Position numbers and translations under genes: made by a program | Shown here: positions 23,731 to 32,831 of the stretch, piece by piece | How positions within the stretch are numbered: position 1 is the first letter of the stretch | Layout: every line of letters begins with the position of its first letter | The notes under the pieces: model-generated | What the model was told of the DNA's origin: nothing | What the model saw: the letters and a program-made list of their open reading frames with translations, nothing else | Databases searched by the model: none | From: Marinomonas arctica | GTDB taxonomy: Bacteria; Pseudomonadota; Gammaproteobacteria; Pseudomonadales; Marinomonadaceae | Direction of reading: 5' to 3' | Assembly (NCBI RefSeq): GCF_003259225.1 | Contig: NZ_QHJF01000038.1 | Span: 1 to 37,419 of the forward strand | DNA: 37,419 nucleotides

Positions 23731-26700
23731 TTAAGACATCTGTTTCAATGACGATTTTTTCCATAGAAAATACACCGCAGGCAACACTAATAACGTCAGC
23801 ACGACTGCGCTCACCATACCACCAACCATAGGCGCGGCGATTCGACTCATCACCTCCGATCCCGTTCCAGTACCATATAGAATTGGCAGCAAGCCGATAA
23901 TGATGGATACCGCCGTCATCATCACCGGACGAACTCGCATACCAGAGCCATGAAGCACCGCATGGTAAAGCGTGTCCGCGCGAGGTAAGACGCCTTTTTC
24001 AGCGCATTTTTTTTGTGTCTCTGCCCAAGCTTGATTCAAATACATCAGCATAATGACGCCGATTTCCACGGCCACGCCAGCCAGCGCAATGAAGCCAACC
24101 CCCACAGCAACCGAGAAATTGAAGCCAGACAAATACATCAGCCAGATACTACCCACCATAGCAAATGGCAAGGTGCCCATAATGATCGCCACCTCGTAGA
24201 AATTACGGAAGTTGATATACAAGAGGACAATAATGATGGCCAATGTAAGCGGCACTACATAGGTCAGCTTTTCTTTTGCCCGTTGCATATACTCATATTG
24301 ACCAGACCAATTTAACGAATAACCTGCTGGTAATTGCACTTGGTCTGCTACGATTTTTTGTGCGTTTTCGACATAACGGCCAATATCTACACCTTCAATG
24401 TCCACAAAGGTCCAACCGTTTAAACGCGCGTTTTCACTTTTTAATCCTGGCGGACCTTCTTCCACATACACATCAGCAATATCCCCTAAAGCAATTCGTA
24501 AACCATTCGGAGTCACGATTGGCAAAAGGGCTAATTGCTCTGGTGAATCACGATATTCCTGTGGATAGCGAACATTAATGGGATAGCGCTCAAGCCCCTC
24601 AATAGTATTAGTGACATTCATGCCACCCACCGCCGAAGAGATAATTTCTTGAACATCTTGAATGTTCAACCCATAACGCGATGCCTTCGCGCGATTAATG
24701 TCTATATTGACGTAACGACCACCGGCCACACGCTCAGAATAAACCGATGCCGTGCCTTCAACTGGTTTCAAGATTTTCTCTAGCTGCAAACCAATATCTT
24801 GAATCACTTTCAGATCAGGACCTGCAACCTTTATACCCACAGGGGTTTTGATGCCCGTTGCCAGCATGTCGATTCGTGTTTTGATCGGCATTACCCAAGC
24901 GTTAGTAATGCCAGGGATCTTGACCAGCTGATCCAGCTCTTGCTTGATCTTGTCGCTGGTCATGCCGTCTCGCCATTCTGAGTGAGGCTTGAGTTGAATA
25001 AAGGTTTCGATCATCGTCAAAGGTGCTGGGTCTGTCGCGGTTTCTGCACGGCCAACCTTCCCAAAGACAGTTTTCACTTCTGGCAAGGTCGCAATCAGTT
25101 TATTGGTTTGCTGCAATACCTGACGTGCTTGTCCGATGGAGATCCCCGGATACGCTGTTGGCATGTACATCAAATCACCTTCGTCTAGGTTAGGAATAAA
25201 CTCACTGCCCAACTTATTTAACGGCCACATACCAATAGCAAATATAGCAATTGCCACCAAAATGGTGGTTTTCGGAAAACTCAACACGGCTTTCAGCGCT
25301 GGCATATACACCGCGATCAAAGCCCGATTAACGGGGTTTTTATGCTCAGGCAAGACCTTACCTCGCACAAAGTACCCCATCAAAACAGGTACGAGAGTGA
25401 TTGCTAATGCCGCCGATGCAGCCATGGCATAGGTTTTGGTATAGGCCAACGGGCCAAACATCCGTCCTTCTTGGGATTCCAAGGTAAACACAGGCACGAA
25501 ACTGACGGTGATAATCAGCAGACTAAAGAATAACGCGGGGCCGACTTCGGTAGCCGCGGCGGCCACAACCTGCCAACGGTTTTCCTTGGTCATTTCGACT
25601 TTTTCCATATGCTTATGGAGATTTTCTATCATCACGATTGCGCCATCAATCATGGCGCCGATGGCAATCGCAATACCGCCAAGCGACATGATATTGGCAT
25701 TAATACCCTGCAAATGCATAACGATGAAAGCAGTCAAAATACCGACAGGCAGACTGATGATGGCCACTAAAGAGGAACGCACATGAAAAAGAAACACCAT
25801 ACAAACCAACGCAACCACAAGGAACTCTTCCAGCAGTTTGGTCCATAAATTCTCCACGGCACGATCAATCAAACCAGAACGATCATAAACCGTCACCACC
25901 TCAACGCCTTTTGGCAAGCTGGATTTCAAAGTTTCCAATTTCGCTTTTACGCCTTCGATGGTTTTCTGTGCGTTTTCACCAAAACGCATCACCACCACGC
26001 CGCCGACGGTTTCGCCTTCGCCATTTAGATCAGCTAACCCTCGACGCATTTGTGGGCCAATACCAACATCTGCCACATCTTTGATCGTCAGCGGTGTGCC
26101 ACTTTCACTGACGCCAAGCGGAATCATTTCAATATCTTCGACGCTCTGTATATAACCAGACGCTCGAACCATGTATTCAGCTTCAGCCATTTCAATGACC
26201 GACGCGCCGACTTCCTGATTGCCGCGTTTTATAGCATTTTGAATGTGGCTCAATGGCATGTTTAACGCGCGCAATTTATCTGGATTCACACTTACCTGAT
26301 ATTGCTTCACCATGCCGCCAATGGGCGCCACTTCCGATACGCCAGGCACGGTTTGTAATTCATACTTCAAGAACCAGTCTTGCAGTGAACGCAATTGACT
26401 CAAGTCGTTTTGACCGGTTTTATCGACCAAGGCGTATAAATACACCCAGCCGACACCCGTTGCGTCTGGCCCCAATTGCGCCCTTGCATTACTGGGCAAG
26501 GATGGCGCAACCTGACTTAAATACTCCAACACTCGGCTTCTCGCCCAATACATATCGGTATCTTCATCAAAAATCACGTAGACATACGAATCCCCAAAGA
26601 ACGAATAACCGCGCACTGTTTGAGCACCGGGCACAGACAACATCGCCGTGGTCAACGGGTACGTAACTTGATCTTCCACAACTTGTGGCGCTTGTCCTGG

Positions 26701-26859
26701 ATAGCTGGTTTTAATGATAACTTGCACATCAGACAAGTCAGGAATGGCATCAACGGGAGTATTCTTTAACGAATACAAGCCAGCGCCCACTAAAATAAAA
26801 GTAGCCAATAACACCATGAATCGGTTGTTTATGGACCAACGAATGATCGCTTCAATCAT
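23731..26859 (-). CDS. cusA: Cu(I)/Ag(I) RND efflux pump CusA
   Basis: 1042-residue inner-membrane transporter of the heavy-metal (HME) RND family, exporting Cu(I)/Ag(I) from periplasm and cytoplasm through the CusCBA channel by proton exchange. Typical features: N-terminal helix then [47 protein letters not shown]; the TM4 proton-relay region [26 protein letters not shown] with its Asp and Glu; and the porter segment [19 protein letters not shown] containing the Met that binds copper in E. coli CusA (Met672 equivalent). Twelve transmembrane helices are expected, with large periplasmic loops. The length agrees with E. coli CusA (1047). It starts 9 bp after cusB with AGGGGA before ATG. Confidence 0.96.
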   Translation of the reverse strand: MIEAIIRWSINNRFMVLLATFILVGAGLYSLKNTPVDAIPDLSDVQVIIKTSYPGQAPQVVEDQVTYPLTTAMLSVPGAQTVRGYSFFGDSYVYVIFDEDTDMYWARSRVLEYLSQVAPSLPSNARAQLGPDATGVGWVYLYALVDKTGQNDLSQLRSLQDWFLKYELQTVPGVSEVAPIGGMVKQYQVSVNPDKLRALNMPLSHIQNAIKRGNQEVGASVIEMAEAEYMVRASGYIQSVEDIEMIPLGVSESGTPLTIKDVADVGIGPQMRRGLADLNGEGETVGGVVVMRFGENAQKTIEGVKAKLETLKSSLPKGVEVVTVYDRSGLIDRAVENLWTKLLEEFLVVALVCMVFLFHVRSSLVAIISLPVGILTAFIVMHLQGINANIMSLGGIAIAIGAMIDGAIVMIENLHKHMEKVEMTKENRWQVVAAAATEVGPALFFSLLIITVSFVPVFTLESQEGRMFGPLAYTKTYAMAASAALAITLVPVLMGYFVRGKVLPEHKNPVNRALIAVYMPALKAVLSFPKTTILVAIAIFAIGMWPLNKLGSEFIPNLDEGDLMYMPTAYPGISIGQARQVLQQTNKLIATLPEVKTVFGKVGRAETATDPAPLTMIETFIQLKPHSEWRDGMTSDKIKQELDQLVKIPGITNAWVMPIKTRIDMLATGIKTPVGIKVAGPDLKVIQDIGLQLEKILKPVEGTASVYSERVAGGRYVNIDINRAKASRYGLNIQDVQEIISSAVGGMNVTNTIEGLERYPINVRYPQEYRDSPEQLALLPIVTPNGLRIALGDIADVYVEEGPPGLKSENARLNGWTFVDIEGVDIGRYVENAQKIVADQVQLPAGYSLNWSGQYEYMQRAKEKLTYVVPLTLAIIIVLLYINFRNFYEVAIIMGTLPFAMVGSIWLMYLSGFNFSVAVGVGFIALAGVAVEIGVIMLMYLNQAWAETQKKCAEKGVLPRADTLYHAVLHGSGMRVRPVMMTAVSIIIGLLPILYGTGTGSEVMSRIAAPMVGGMVSAVVLTLLVLPAVYFLWKKSSLKQMS

Positions 26860-26868
26860 GATATTCCC

Positions 26869-28422
26869 CTACTCCGTGTCAGCGTCAAAATAGTCAGTGA
26901 CCATGAATTTCACACTGCTTTCCCGCGTAATCTCAAGCTGAATATCTCTACCAATTGGCAATTCATCCAGCGTCAACCAATCAGCTAACTCAAAGTCCAT
27001 CGTCATCTTTGGCCATTTCCAATCAGTAATAGCATCATGATTCACATTCACCATCCGCGTTGTCGCATCAATACGATTAATGCGTGCAGCTACCCAAACA
27101 TTGTTGGTAGGTTCTGCTGCTGACATTGCATTACTAGACATTGATGTCTTAGTCATTTCAGTGCTGCTGGCAGGCATTGACACCTGCTTACTGCCTATAT
27201 TCAAGCGTTTGAAATCCGAGCTTTTGCTGGATTCAGAATCCAACAAAAACTGCGCCGATGTAACGACCTCATCACCCAGCACCAAGCCATCTAAAATTTC
27301 CACGTAGTCATCGCCGAACGCACCGGTTTCGACTGCAATCGATTTATAACGCCCTTCTCCCAATGCCAGTACCACGCGGTTTTGCTCACCGCCGCGAATT
27401 AGAGCTTCTTTTGGAATCAATCGTTTTTTACCTGGCTCCGTGGTTTCAATACGAACATGGGCAAACATATCTGGCTTCAAAAGTTGCTCAGTGTTATCTA
27501 AACGAATGCGAACACGCAAAGTGCGGTTTTTCGCATTTAGAGTCGGATAAATAAAATCCACATTACTGGCAAAGTTTTCCCCCGGTAGAGAGTCCATAAC
27601 AGCCTCAACCGGTTGCCCCACCGCGACAAGATGCGCTTGTCGTTCAAACACTTCAGCATCCAACCACACCTCACTCAAATCCGCGATCGACATCAAAGTT
27701 GTGCCTGGCTTAATGTAGAAACCATCTTGAATTCCAAGGTTGTCAATAACGCCGCTTTGTGGCGCAAAAAATCGCACTGTTTGAGACACTTTGCGCTTTG
27801 TCTTTAACGCTTGGATAAAACTGCTCGACACTTGCAGAGCTTTTAGCCTTTCTTCACCCGCGTTGATCATGCGCTGGTCTTTGCGCGCTAACGCAAAGAC
27901 AAATTCTTCCTGCGCATTCACCAAGGTTGGTGAATACAGATCGAACAAAGGCTGACCTTTTTCAACTGAATCACCATTGAATTTAATAAAGCTCTTTTCG
28001 ATCCAACCTTCGACACGAGGATGAATATGAACAATCTTGTCTTCGTTGTAGGCCAAATAGCCCACAGTACGAATGTCTGGTTTCAGCACGCCTTCAAACA
28101 CTTTTCCTGTTCGCACGCCAAGATTATTAACGACTTCAGGCGAGATACTCACAGTACCAGCGCCCTGATTATTGGAACCTTGATCATCGCCATAAAAAGG
28201 GATCAAATCCATTCCCATAGGAGATTGACCCGGCTTGTCACGACGGTAATTTGGGTCCATTGGCGCCACCCAATATAAAGGCGCTTTTTCACCTTTCGTG
28301 ACTGATGCACCAGCATTCATTTCCCCGTTCATGGCATTAAATGCTTGAAGACCAAAGTGATAACCCGTAGCCGAAAGAACGCCACCTAGTACAAATACAC
28401 CGATATACCCGATTACTTTCAT
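26869..28422 (-). CDS. cusB: Membrane fusion protein CusB with C-terminal CusF-like domain
   Basis: 517-residue periplasmic adaptor of CusCBA. An N-terminal anchor or signal (VIGYIGVFVLGGVLSATGYHFG) is followed by a heavy-metal-binding segment (YWVAPMDPNYRRDKPGQSPMGMDLIPFY, residues ~50-77), barrel-sandwich and alpha-hairpin domains (VEGWIEKSFIKFNGDSVEKGQPLFDLYSPTLVNAQEEF), and the beta-barrel (GTTLMSIADLSEVWLDAEVFE). E. coli CusB has about 407 residues; here a Met-rich linker (~410-430) leads to an extra domain, residues ~438-515, whose ATTRMVNVNHDAITDWKWPKMTMDFEL matches the copper chaperone CusF, including the His, Trp and two Met ligands. No separate cusF is in the cluster. The ATGA overlap with cusC indicates translational coupling. 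Confidence 0.95.
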   Translation of the reverse strand: MKVIGYIGVFVLGGVLSATGYHFGLQAFNAMNGEMNAGASVTKGEKAPLYWVAPMDPNYRRDKPGQSPMGMDLIPFYGDDQGSNNQGAGTVSISPEVVNNLGVRTGKVFEGVLKPDIRTVGYLAYNEDKIVHIHPRVEGWIEKSFIKFNGDSVEKGQPLFDLYSPTLVNAQEEFVFALARKDQRMINAGEERLKALQVSSSFIQALKTKRKVSQTVRFFAPQSGVIDNLGIQDGFYIKPGTTLMSIADLSEVWLDAEVFERQAHLVAVGQPVEAVMDSLPGENFASNVDFIYPTLNAKNRTLRVRIRLDNTEQLLKPDMFAHVRIETTEPGKKRLIPKEALIRGGEQNRVVLALGEGRYKSIAVETGAFGDDYVEILDGLVLGDEVVTSAQFLLDSESSKSSDFKRLNIGSKQVSMPASSTEMTKTSMSSNAMSAAEPTNNVWVAARINRIDATTRMVNVNHDAITDWKWPKMTMDFELADWLTLDELPIGRDIQLEITRESSVKFMVTDYFDADTE

Positions 28423-29798
28423 TTGAGTTTCACCTCTTCATCTTGTGCCATCACATAATTCAATTCTGCCAAGCGCTTAAAACGCTCAATGCGAATATTC
28501 AACAATTCAATATGCGCATTCAATGTCGCGATACGCGCCTGAACCACATCCGAAAAAACACCATCATTGCTGGTATAAGCATTCAACATGGCTTGTGCGC
28601 TTTCTCTGTAACTAGGAAGTAACTTTGTTTGATAAATACGGATTCGTTGATCTAGCAGAGTAATATCAGATGTCAGAACACGGTATTTCGCCATGAGTTC
28701 ATTCAGCACCAGCTGCTTTTCAGAAAGAAAAGACTCAACTTGTAAGGACGCGGCTTTCACCTGAGCATCCTGTCGACTAGACGAAAATATTGGCACGCTG
28801 ACACTCACCGCAATCGACGCCAGATCGGCTCGATCTTTGCCGCTTAGATCATCGCCACGATAACCGTAACCCAACGTAACGCCCCATTCTGGTTTGTACT
28901 TTTGCTCGGCAATCGATTTATCTATCTGCGCGGTATTGGATTGAACATCGACAATGCGAACCAACGGATGCAGGCTCAGGCGAGCCGCCAATGCCAATGA
29001 ATTCGATGAAAGGATATTAGACGGGGTTACCATAATGGGTTCACCCGTTGTTTTCAGGGTGATATCTTGATCAGCTGTGTTCTGATCAGCCATTGTCGGA
29101 AGAATATATTGGGATAATTTTTTCAGTGCATTTTCTTTCGCTTGGCTAAGCTGCGTAAGGCGATGATCTAACTTAATCAACTCCAGTTCAGAGCGCACTA
29201 AATCTTGCTGTTTGGCTCGCCCGTACGCCGAGCTATAACTACTTTCCACTACCTCATGAAGTTGTTCGAACAAAATTCTATTTTGCTTCACGAGCTTGAT
29301 ACTTTCTTCGTAACTGTAGGCCGTTAGCCAAAGATTTGACACTTCCATCGCCAGCATTGCACGACGATTATCACGCATCAAGGGCATTTGATCGCCTTGC
29401 ACAGCGTACTTTTCCCCTGTTAAACGTAAGGTATCGCCAGCTGGAAACATCTGCGATACCGACACGTTAAATTGCGTCATTGCTTCTTGGTTAAAATCAA
29501 AACTTTCAGTTGGCATATTCAATAAACCAACATTGATTTTTGGATCCGGCAACGCCGTCATGCCTTGGCTTAAGGCGCGAATAGCATTCTCTTTCTGCTG
29601 GCTGGAAATCAACCAGTCATCTTGGGAGACGGCTTTTTCCACCGCTTGTTGCAGGCTTAACACTTCTGCGCTCGCAACAAGTGGCAGCAACGACAATAAG
29701 AAAACGGAGGCAATACGATTCGTTTTACCGATTAAAAATTGACGGCAATAGACACTCTGTAATACATGACAGAATGCCAAAAATTTGTTTTTGGCCAT
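28419..29798 (-). CDS. cusC: Outer-membrane efflux channel CusC (TolC family)
   Basis: 459 residues. A signal peptide ends near LPLVASAEV, preceded by an unusually long N-terminal extension (~28 residues), so the true start could be internal although no later Met is available; the ribosome site at ATG 29798 is weak. The mature protein has the two OEP repeats of TolC-like channels (SLQQAVEKAVSQDDWLISSQQKENAIRALSQG..., VSQMFPAGDTLRL, then GVTLGYGYRGDDLSGKDRADLASIAVSVSVPIFSSSRQDAQVKAA). It completes the CusCBA tripartite pump and is first in the order cusC-cusB-cusA. No lipobox Cys is seen. Confidence 0.9.
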   Translation of the reverse strand: MAKNKFLAFCHVLQSVYCRQFLIGKTNRIASVFLLSLLPLVASAEVLSLQQAVEKAVSQDDWLISSQQKENAIRALSQGMTALPDPKINVGLLNMPTESFDFNQEAMTQFNVSVSQMFPAGDTLRLTGEKYAVQGDQMPLMRDNRRAMLAMEVSNLWLTAYSYEESIKLVKQNRILFEQLHEVVESSYSSAYGRAKQQDLVRSELELIKLDHRLTQLSQAKENALKKLSQYILPTMADQNTADQDITLKTTGEPIMVTPSNILSSNSLALAARLSLHPLVRIVDVQSNTAQIDKSIAEQKYKPEWGVTLGYGYRGDDLSGKDRADLASIAVSVSVPIFSSSRQDAQVKAASLQVESFLSEKQLVLNELMAKYRVLTSDITLLDQRIRIYQTKLLPSYRESAQAMLNAYTSNDGVFSDVVQARIATLNAHIELLNIRIERFKRLAELNYVMAQDEEVKLK

Positions 29799-29868
29799 TG
29801 GCTTGAGTACTCATTTTTAAATTCATAAAATCTCAACGCACATTAAAGCGATGAGTGAAACTGCGAAT

Positions 29869-30288
29869 TTAAGAAATGACTATAGGGGGGAAATAAGGCG
29901 TATTTGGGTGGGTAGAAACGTAGAATTCAGACGACAGAGTCGTGTGAACAGAAGAAATATTGTCAGAATCAGAATGATAGCTGACCAGTAAGCCTGAAAA
30001 GCTACTGCAATGATTGTCCATACAGTTTTGGTGATTGTGCTCTGATGTCAAACTAGAGCATTCGTCCATCGAATCAGACGTACAAGAGATCCCCTTATCA
30101 GGAGACATATCATGATCCGATAATTCTGACGTGTCATGCATTTCCATAGACATCATATTCGAGCTCGATAACATCATACTGTTCGTTGCCATTGCCATCG
30201 AAAATAACGATAGTACAAACAGCAAAAAGCACACGAAACCGTGTTTTTTCGCTGAAGCGCTAATCTTATTTAACAAAAATGATGACAT
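29869..30288 (-). CDS. Small secreted Met/His/Cys protein of the copper cluster (II)
   Basis: 139 residues with a signal peptide or anchor (HGFVCFLLFVLSLFSMAMA). The mature part is very rich in Met, Ser, Asp and His (SMMLSSSNMMSMEMHDTSELSDHDM), then has spaced cysteines (ISCTSDSMDECSSL, QNCMDNHCSSF) and ends PYFPPIVIS, matching the plan and ending of the protein at 21843-22238. It starts the cus cluster, 70 bp before cusC. I do not recognise a named family; a periplasmic copper-binding role is inferred from composition and position. Confidence 0.75.
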   Translation of the reverse strand: MSSFLLNKISASAKKHGFVCFLLFVLSLFSMAMATNSMMLSSSNMMSMEMHDTSELSDHDMSPDKGISCTSDSMDECSSLTSEHNHQNCMDNHCSSFSGLLVSYHSDSDNISSVHTTLSSEFYVSTHPNTPYFPPIVIS

Positions 30289-30410
30289 AGAACATACTCT
30301 TTATCGATACTTTAGACCCTATCAGAATAAATTGCCAAATGCAATATATATTTAAAATTAGACTTTATTTACTTCTCGGCTTTATATTAGTCTCTGTTCC
30401 ACCCTAAAAT

Positions 30411-30445
30411 ATGTTGACATAAAGAGGGCCTCTTTATGTCAACAT
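30411..30445. promoter_or_regulatory. Perfect 35-bp palindrome upstream of the cus cluster
   Basis: The 17-nt arm ATGTTGACATAAAGAGG (30411-30427) is followed by one central G and its exact reverse complement (30429-30445). It lies 123 bp upstream of the start of the small secreted protein that leads the cus cluster and 55 bp before an orphan IS end. Its half-site recurs upstream of copC (23657-23685). Most likely it is an operator for a dimeric regulator, or else a bidirectional terminator; it does not look like the CueR or CusR boxes I know. Confidence 0.6.
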
Positions 30446-30499
30446 CAGATATCAAGCGCACATAGCGTGACTATTTAATGGCTTTTAAATTAGGTGAAC

Positions 30500-30522
30500 T
30501 GGACTTCCCAGACTTTACTAGA
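30500..30522 (+). repeat. Orphan left terminal repeat of the IS3-family element
   Basis: TGGACTTCCCAGACTTTACT plus AGA is identical over 23 bases to the left (orfA-side) end of the IS at 10914-12143, then diverges. It points into the defence operon: its first base is 60 bp from the sngA ATG, against 64 bp from left end to orfA ATG in the intact IS. No other IS sequence follows. Confidence 0.88.
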
Positions 30523-30559
30523 TCACATTTAAACTAAAAATATATGAGTCGAGGTTAAT

Positions 30560-32827
30560 ATGGAGTTTTGGCTATTAATTGGAATCGTAGTAGTGTTTTT
30601 CTACATCATCAAAAAAAATAAAATTTCCTCAAAACAAAAGAGCCCGAGCAATAGACTAAGCTCCGAAAATGACATTAGCGTAACTATAACAACTAATAAT
30701 CGAGTAGTTGAAAAAAGTAATGATGACGACGATCTAGCTACCTTTAATATTTCTTATGGTTATGAAGAAGAGAAAAGCAAAAACAAAACTGCGGGGAAAT
30801 GGATAAAACCAGATGAATCTATCACTATAAATGGACAACTGTTTACTAAAGGTAATTTTTATTTTGGTGGACAGCTCAATTCATTAGATGGTTACGGAAC
30901 GGAAGCCTCATTAGTTGATGATTCGCTAAAAATTGAACATCAGCTGTCAAATTATGAAAATGAAAGCTTAGGCTATTGGCCTAAATTCATCTCACTTACT
31001 CCTAAAGGGCGTGGAGCTTTCCTCAACTGGTTATCCGGCAATAGAAGTGATCCAGATACCCCTTTAGGTTATGTGTTCATTTATTTCTATGGCATCGAAA
31101 GACGAATTACTGTTGATTCAATTAAGCAGACAGTAGATGACGCAGAATTTAAGTCTTTGTTTACCGAAATACTACGTTTAAAAAGTATTTACGGTAGTAG
31201 CCGATCTTTTTCAAATTATGCCACACGTCTATTGGAACTCATGTGTCTACTACGCCCTAAAGTAGTATCACATCCAGAACTTGAAAAAAGCCCACAAAGA
31301 GATTCTCTTCTATTTAAACATCGCTTAGCAACTACAGTAAGTGAAGGAACGCCTGTTCCTGCTGAACTGGCATTGGCATGGATTCGATTTTATCCAGATT
31401 ATAATCTGAAGAAACCGGCACGGCGCTGTGACCATGAATTTAGTCGGATGTTTGAACAACGTTATACAAAAAAATATGGAAACGGCGTTATTGTTAAACC
31501 CAATAAGACACGATTAAAGATTGAGTATTATCCAGCCAGTTCTTCCTTACGTGGCGTATCATTCCCTCAACAAGATCTTCCTGACCCAAGTAATTTGAAA
31601 GGTCCTGTAAATAAGCTGATTGCCCTAGCAGATGAATGTACGACCGAATTAGAAGCGTATAGTCGTTATCTTGCTAAACCAAACACGTCTCGCACTGATA
31701 TTGAAGCTGTATTATTACTGCCAGATGATCTTAGTGATTTAGGTGCGGAGTTAGGATTGGGAGAATTTAAAAAATGGGCAGATGATGCTATTTCAACAAA
31801 AAAAGGGTTGGTAGATGTTGAGGAATTCTGGACATATACCAAATCGCCTTTGCCTTCCAAGATCAACAAAAAGGAAGCTGAACTAATTCAGAACCTTGCT
31901 CAAAAAGCCGGGTATGGCATCGCTCCTGATACTCGTTACCATCATGCGAAGACGAGTGCAGATGGAAAGCTGGTTCTATTTCCTGAAGGACACGGCAAAT
32001 ACTTTGAACCATCCAAGGCTTATAGTGAAGTAGGTATGGCACTTCGTTTAGGGGCAATGGTTGCCGCTATTGATTCGCATGTAGATCAGGCGGAATTAAA
32101 TTTATTAACACAGCTGATTGATCACAGTACCAATCTATCACCTACCGAAAAACAATCACTACACGCCTACTTAGTTTGGAGGTTCAATACGCCTTCAAAT
32201 ATCACAGGTTTGAAAGCGAGACTGGAAACATTAGGTAAAACAGAAAAAGCAGCGGTTAGTCGCATACTTGTTGGCGTGGCGATGGCCGATGGAAAAATAG
32301 ACCCAGAAGAAATCAAACAGCTTGAAAAGCTTTATACCTTGCTAGGTCTTGATAAAGCCCTTGTTACAGGAGACATTCATGGAATGTCATCAAGTAAAGG
32401 TGGTATGCAATCTTCAAGTTCTCCATCAGAAACAACTTCGTCAGCTCTTACTTCGTTCCAGTTAGATGAAAATATCCTAGCGATTCATGAATCAGAAACC
32501 AAAGATGTGCAAAGCATGTTAGGTGCAATATTTGTGGAAGACGAATCTACAGGAGAATCCGATGACTCATCTGACGATAGCTTTAATATAGAGGAAGAAG
32601 CCGGAATTGATAAACAGCATTATGCCTTGTTTGAAAGCCTGATACGGAAAGATAAATGGTCTCGTGATGAAGTGGAATCGCTATGCGGAGATTTAGGTCT
32701 TATGGTTGGCGGAGCATTGGAAACTATTAATGACTGGTCTTTTGATAAAGTGGATGCAGCTGTACTTGAAGATGATGGTGATGCTATTTATGTTGATCAG
32801 GAAATCGTAGCAGAGATAGAAGGTTAA
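30560..32827 (+). CDS. sngA: Shango defence protein SngA (TerB-domain, membrane-anchored)
   Basis: 755 residues. One N-terminal transmembrane helix (WLLIGIVVVFFYII, residues 4-17) and a basic stretch are followed by a polar linker. A TerB-N-type domain covers roughly 80-300 (WIKPDESITINGQLF, FYFGGQL, WPKFISLTPKGRGAFLNWLSGNRSD, YVFIYFYGIERRI). Further on, a TerB core at about 485-590 has acidic helices (DSHVDQAELNLLTQLID; VAMADGKIDPEEIKQLEKLYTLLGLD) of the metal-binding TerB fold, and a TerB-C-like end (HYALFESLIRKDKWSRDEVESLC...GDAIYVDQEIVAEI). TerB + ATPase + helicase in this order is the Shango anti-phage system known from Pseudomonas aeruginosa. A GAGG ribosome site precedes ATG. The name rests on architecture and order, not a profile search. 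Confidence 0.85.
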   Translation: MEFWLLIGIVVVFFYIIKKNKISSKQKSPSNRLSSENDISVTITTNNRVVEKSNDDDDLATFNISYGYEEEKSKNKTAGKWIKPDESITINGQLFTKGNFYFGGQLNSLDGYGTEASLVDDSLKIEHQLSNYENESLGYWPKFISLTPKGRGAFLNWLSGNRSDPDTPLGYVFIYFYGIERRITVDSIKQTVDDAEFKSLFTEILRLKSIYGSSRSFSNYATRLLELMCLLRPKVVSHPELEKSPQRDSLLFKHRLATTVSEGTPVPAELALAWIRFYPDYNLKKPARRCDHEFSRMFEQRYTKKYGNGVIVKPNKTRLKIEYYPASSSLRGVSFPQQDLPDPSNLKGPVNKLIALADECTTELEAYSRYLAKPNTSRTDIEAVLLLPDDLSDLGAELGLGEFKKWADDAISTKKGLVDVEEFWTYTKSPLPSKINKKEAELIQNLAQKAGYGIAPDTRYHHAKTSADGKLVLFPEGHGKYFEPSKAYSEVGMALRLGAMVAAIDSHVDQAELNLLTQLIDHSTNLSPTEKQSLHAYLVWRFNTPSNITGLKARLETLGKTEKAAVSRILVGVAMADGKIDPEEIKQLEKLYTLLGLDKALVTGDIHGMSSSKGGMQSSSSPSETTSSALTSFQLDENILAIHESETKDVQSMLGAIFVEDESTGESDDSSDDSFNIEEEAGIDKQHYALFESLIRKDKWSRDEVESLCGDLGLMVGGALETINDWSFDKVDAAVLEDDGDAIYVDQEIVAEIEG

Positions 32828-32831
32828 ACTT

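Noticed and set aside
23731..26859. Many long antisense frames inside cusA and the copper ATPase gene
   Set aside because: They are shadows of strongly coding sequence on the other strand, with no ribosome sites or domains.
30560..32827. Tellurite resistance operon
   Set aside because: The TerB domain alone suggests it, but terA, terC, terD, terE or terZ are not here and the partner genes are defence-type.
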